The notes beneath the pieces were generated by a model. That model saw nothing but the letters and a program-made list of their open reading frames with translations, did no database searches and had not been told where the DNA came from. From NCBI GenBank assembly GCA_001466705.2, contig LATX02000244.1:62001-126000 (forward strand): a stretch of DNA of 64,000 nt, given 5' to 3'. The stretch comes from Moniliophthora roreri (lineage: Eukaryota; Basidiomycota; Agaricomycetes; Agaricales; Marasmiaceae). Made by a program: the position numbers and the translations under genes. Shown in pieces: positions 62,801 to 64,000 of this stretch; within the stretch, counting starts at the first letter, position 1, and each line of letters opens with the position of its first letter.

Positions 62801-63460
62801 TCCACTCCCCAGAGGAATCTGATTAGAACCAGGGCCGCCACCACGTCCACCGGCCTGAAACGGCTGCCGATGTTGCTGGTTCTGGTTCTGACTCTGATTT
62901 TGGTTCGGCATGCTGTTGTTGTGATTATTTGTGTTCGGACCATCATACCGTGGCCGCTTTGCTGGTGGCTGCTGTTGGTGATGCTGGTGTTGTTGCTGAG
63001 GAGGCCTTTGCTGCTGTTGCATTGGCATAGTTTGAGGAGGGATGTGTGGTGCGAACATGGGTGGTGGTGGCTGGGCATACTGGCCAACTGCTGCCTGGGG
63101 AGCGAAAGTCTGAGGAGGGTACGTTACAGCTGGCTGATATGGGTTATACGCTGCTGCCGTTCCGGCAGGAGGCATAGCAGGTTGAGCGACAGGTGGTACG
63201 TATTGCTGCTGCTGCTGACGCTGCCATTGATTCTGTGGTCCATAGCCGTAATTAGCGAACAATGCAGCGTTATGATTCTGTTCAGGCGGTCGAGTAGTGG
63301 GTGGTGTCCATTGAGGTGTGTATTGATTTGGGTTCGGAGGGGGATACCCAGGCCAATGAGGGTATTCTGGTACTGCTGGTTGCGGAGGAGGAGGACCAGG
63401 CGGCAGAGGAGGTTGAGGAGGTGTATACGAAGGTTGAGGAAGAAACGGATTTTTATTCAT
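59837..63460 (-). CDS. Long proline/RGG-rich protein of unknown function
   Basis: Not recognised. The start at 63460 (MNKNPFLPQPSYTPPQPPLP) is followed by about 190 residues rich in Pro, Gln and Tyr, an RGG/GGG tract of about 130 residues typical of RNA-binding proteins, and then ordered islands: REERRRTLTDFKIVGLEISE, PHSRIRIYFHTPVSADDSQP, ANRLSISYAGGDRRLIINAE and VVESFKVFRAEGRIEIQIRI. Acidic, Ser/Thr/Gln-rich disordered inserts separate them. A C-terminal helical part (SGDIQEWLRTEFGNSVTHGW, PTIWTVLESWSANSVVGNGP, SETENLLEILLRLVRGERAT) ends at 59837. Predicted length near 1,100 residues with about four introns. The beta-strand islands may form one domain interrupted by inserts. Confidence 0.7.
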
Positions 63461-63818
63461 GATGAGGTCTATGGAGATATGGTTTTAGGTTTTTTTTTTT
63501 CAAAAAGGAAACTTTTCGAGTTACTCACCGTATTATGGCTAAGATACAAGGATTATACAGATTATTGTACTTTCGTTTGTCGTGAATTTTGAAAGAGACA
63601 GGAGATGAAGACAATTCGGCTTGCTGGGTGTCAAAAGCAAGGCGTATTTACCTGTGCTTGCTTGTCGCGCTGGCTTTACTCAGCTCAACCCGAGTGCATC
63701 AGGCCAACAGGCACTGTCACCGGTGATGTAGGTAGCGATTAAATTGTATTGCATTCACATCAGTAACTACACAAGATTAGAAAGAAAAATGGTAACCAAG
63801 AAAACGATTGTGTTCCCG
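63461..63818. other. Intergenic region
   Basis: About 360 bases including the promoter and leader of the RGG-protein gene (poly-T tract near 63490) and the 3' region of the gene at the window edge. Confidence 0.5.
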
Positions 63819-64000
63819 TTAGCTCATATCCTGGCTAGGAAAATCACACATGTCTAAAAAATCCTTCGCATCCTGTGGCAATGAATACTGAGAGTCATCG
63901 GCTTCCGATAACGAGAACGTCAACTGTGACGGCCAGTCCTGAAGCACCCTTTCTACGCGTGTTAGTGGCCTAGGTGATTCCTTCATTGGAGATGTGGGCA
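63819..64000 (-). CDS. 3' end of an unknown gene cut by the window edge
   Basis: On the minus strand an open frame runs in from the right edge for about 60 codons and ends with a TAA near 63820. Legible parts are SPMKESPRPLTRVERVLQDW, PSQLTFSLSEADDSQYSLPQ and DAKDFLDMCDFPSQDMS. It is acidic and Ser-rich with no recognised domain. Since no start is visible and the composition is coding-like, I read it as the C-terminus of a gene lying mostly outside the window. Confidence 0.55.
   Translation of the reverse strand, partial: PTSPMKESPRPLTRVERVLQDWPSQLTFSLSEADDSQYSLPQDAKDFLDMCDFPSQDMS

Noticed and set aside
62456..63592. 378-residue plus-strand open frame
   Set aside because: It lies antisense to the Pro/RGG-rich gene and consists of Thr/Ser then Leu/Trp/Arg runs that follow from the complementary low-complexity codons.

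Overview
This window is nuclear DNA of a filamentous basidiomycete, most likely a mushroom-forming agaricomycete. The evidence is dense genes broken by many GT-AG introns of about 45-60 bases, very short divergent intergenic gaps, and family content typical of that group: paired GH18 chitinases, secreted berberine-bridge-type oxidases, FAS1 and CBM19 wall proteins, and a protein kinase with a helical MLKL-like N-terminus. No prokaryotic operon, CRISPR array, tRNA or rRNA gene was recognised. Exon boundaries were read by eye from splice sites and reading frame, so gene ends are firmer than some internal junctions.

Layout. 0-8 kb: dihydroorotase (URA4-type), a mitochondrial FAD/NAD reductase, a CENP-C/Mif2-type cupin protein, and two tandem GH18 chitinases. 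8-17.7 kb: PEX6 and GAR1 back to back, the Mis14/NSL1 kinetochore subunit, the MLKL-like kinase and an unknown protein. 18-31.5 kb: ribosomal protein L30, kinesin-8, a p24 cargo receptor (EMP24), a Ran-binding protein (YRB1), mitochondrial ClpX (MCX1), the splicing factor Cactin, and a cyclin. 31.7-41 kb: ubiquitin-activating enzyme UBA1, a 477-bp inverted-repeat transposable element, AFG2, and GPI16 divergent from AFG2. 41-47 kb: a decayed FAS1 gene, a CBM19-type secreted protein with sequence repeats, an intact FAS1 gene, and BCD1. 47-64 kb: a long disordered protein with a CUE-like tail, a MYND protein, two tandem secreted FAD oxidases with a relic of a third, a membrane-anchored SET protein, a long RGG/proline-rich protein, and the 3' end of one more gene.

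Most genes are unrelated housekeeping neighbours. Thematic links exist but no operon-like unit: kinetochore (CENP-C-like protein and Mis14), snoRNP (GAR1 and BCD1), and cell wall or secretion (chitinases, FAS1, CBM19, FAD oxidases). The most informative structures are a MITE-like element whose target-site duplication ends one base before the AFG2 stop codon, a frameshifted FAS1 pseudogene 2.3 kb from the intact FAS1 gene, a third-copy 3' exon relic beside the FAD-oxidase pair, an intron present in only one of the tandem chitinases, and several conserved-looking proteins of unknown function.
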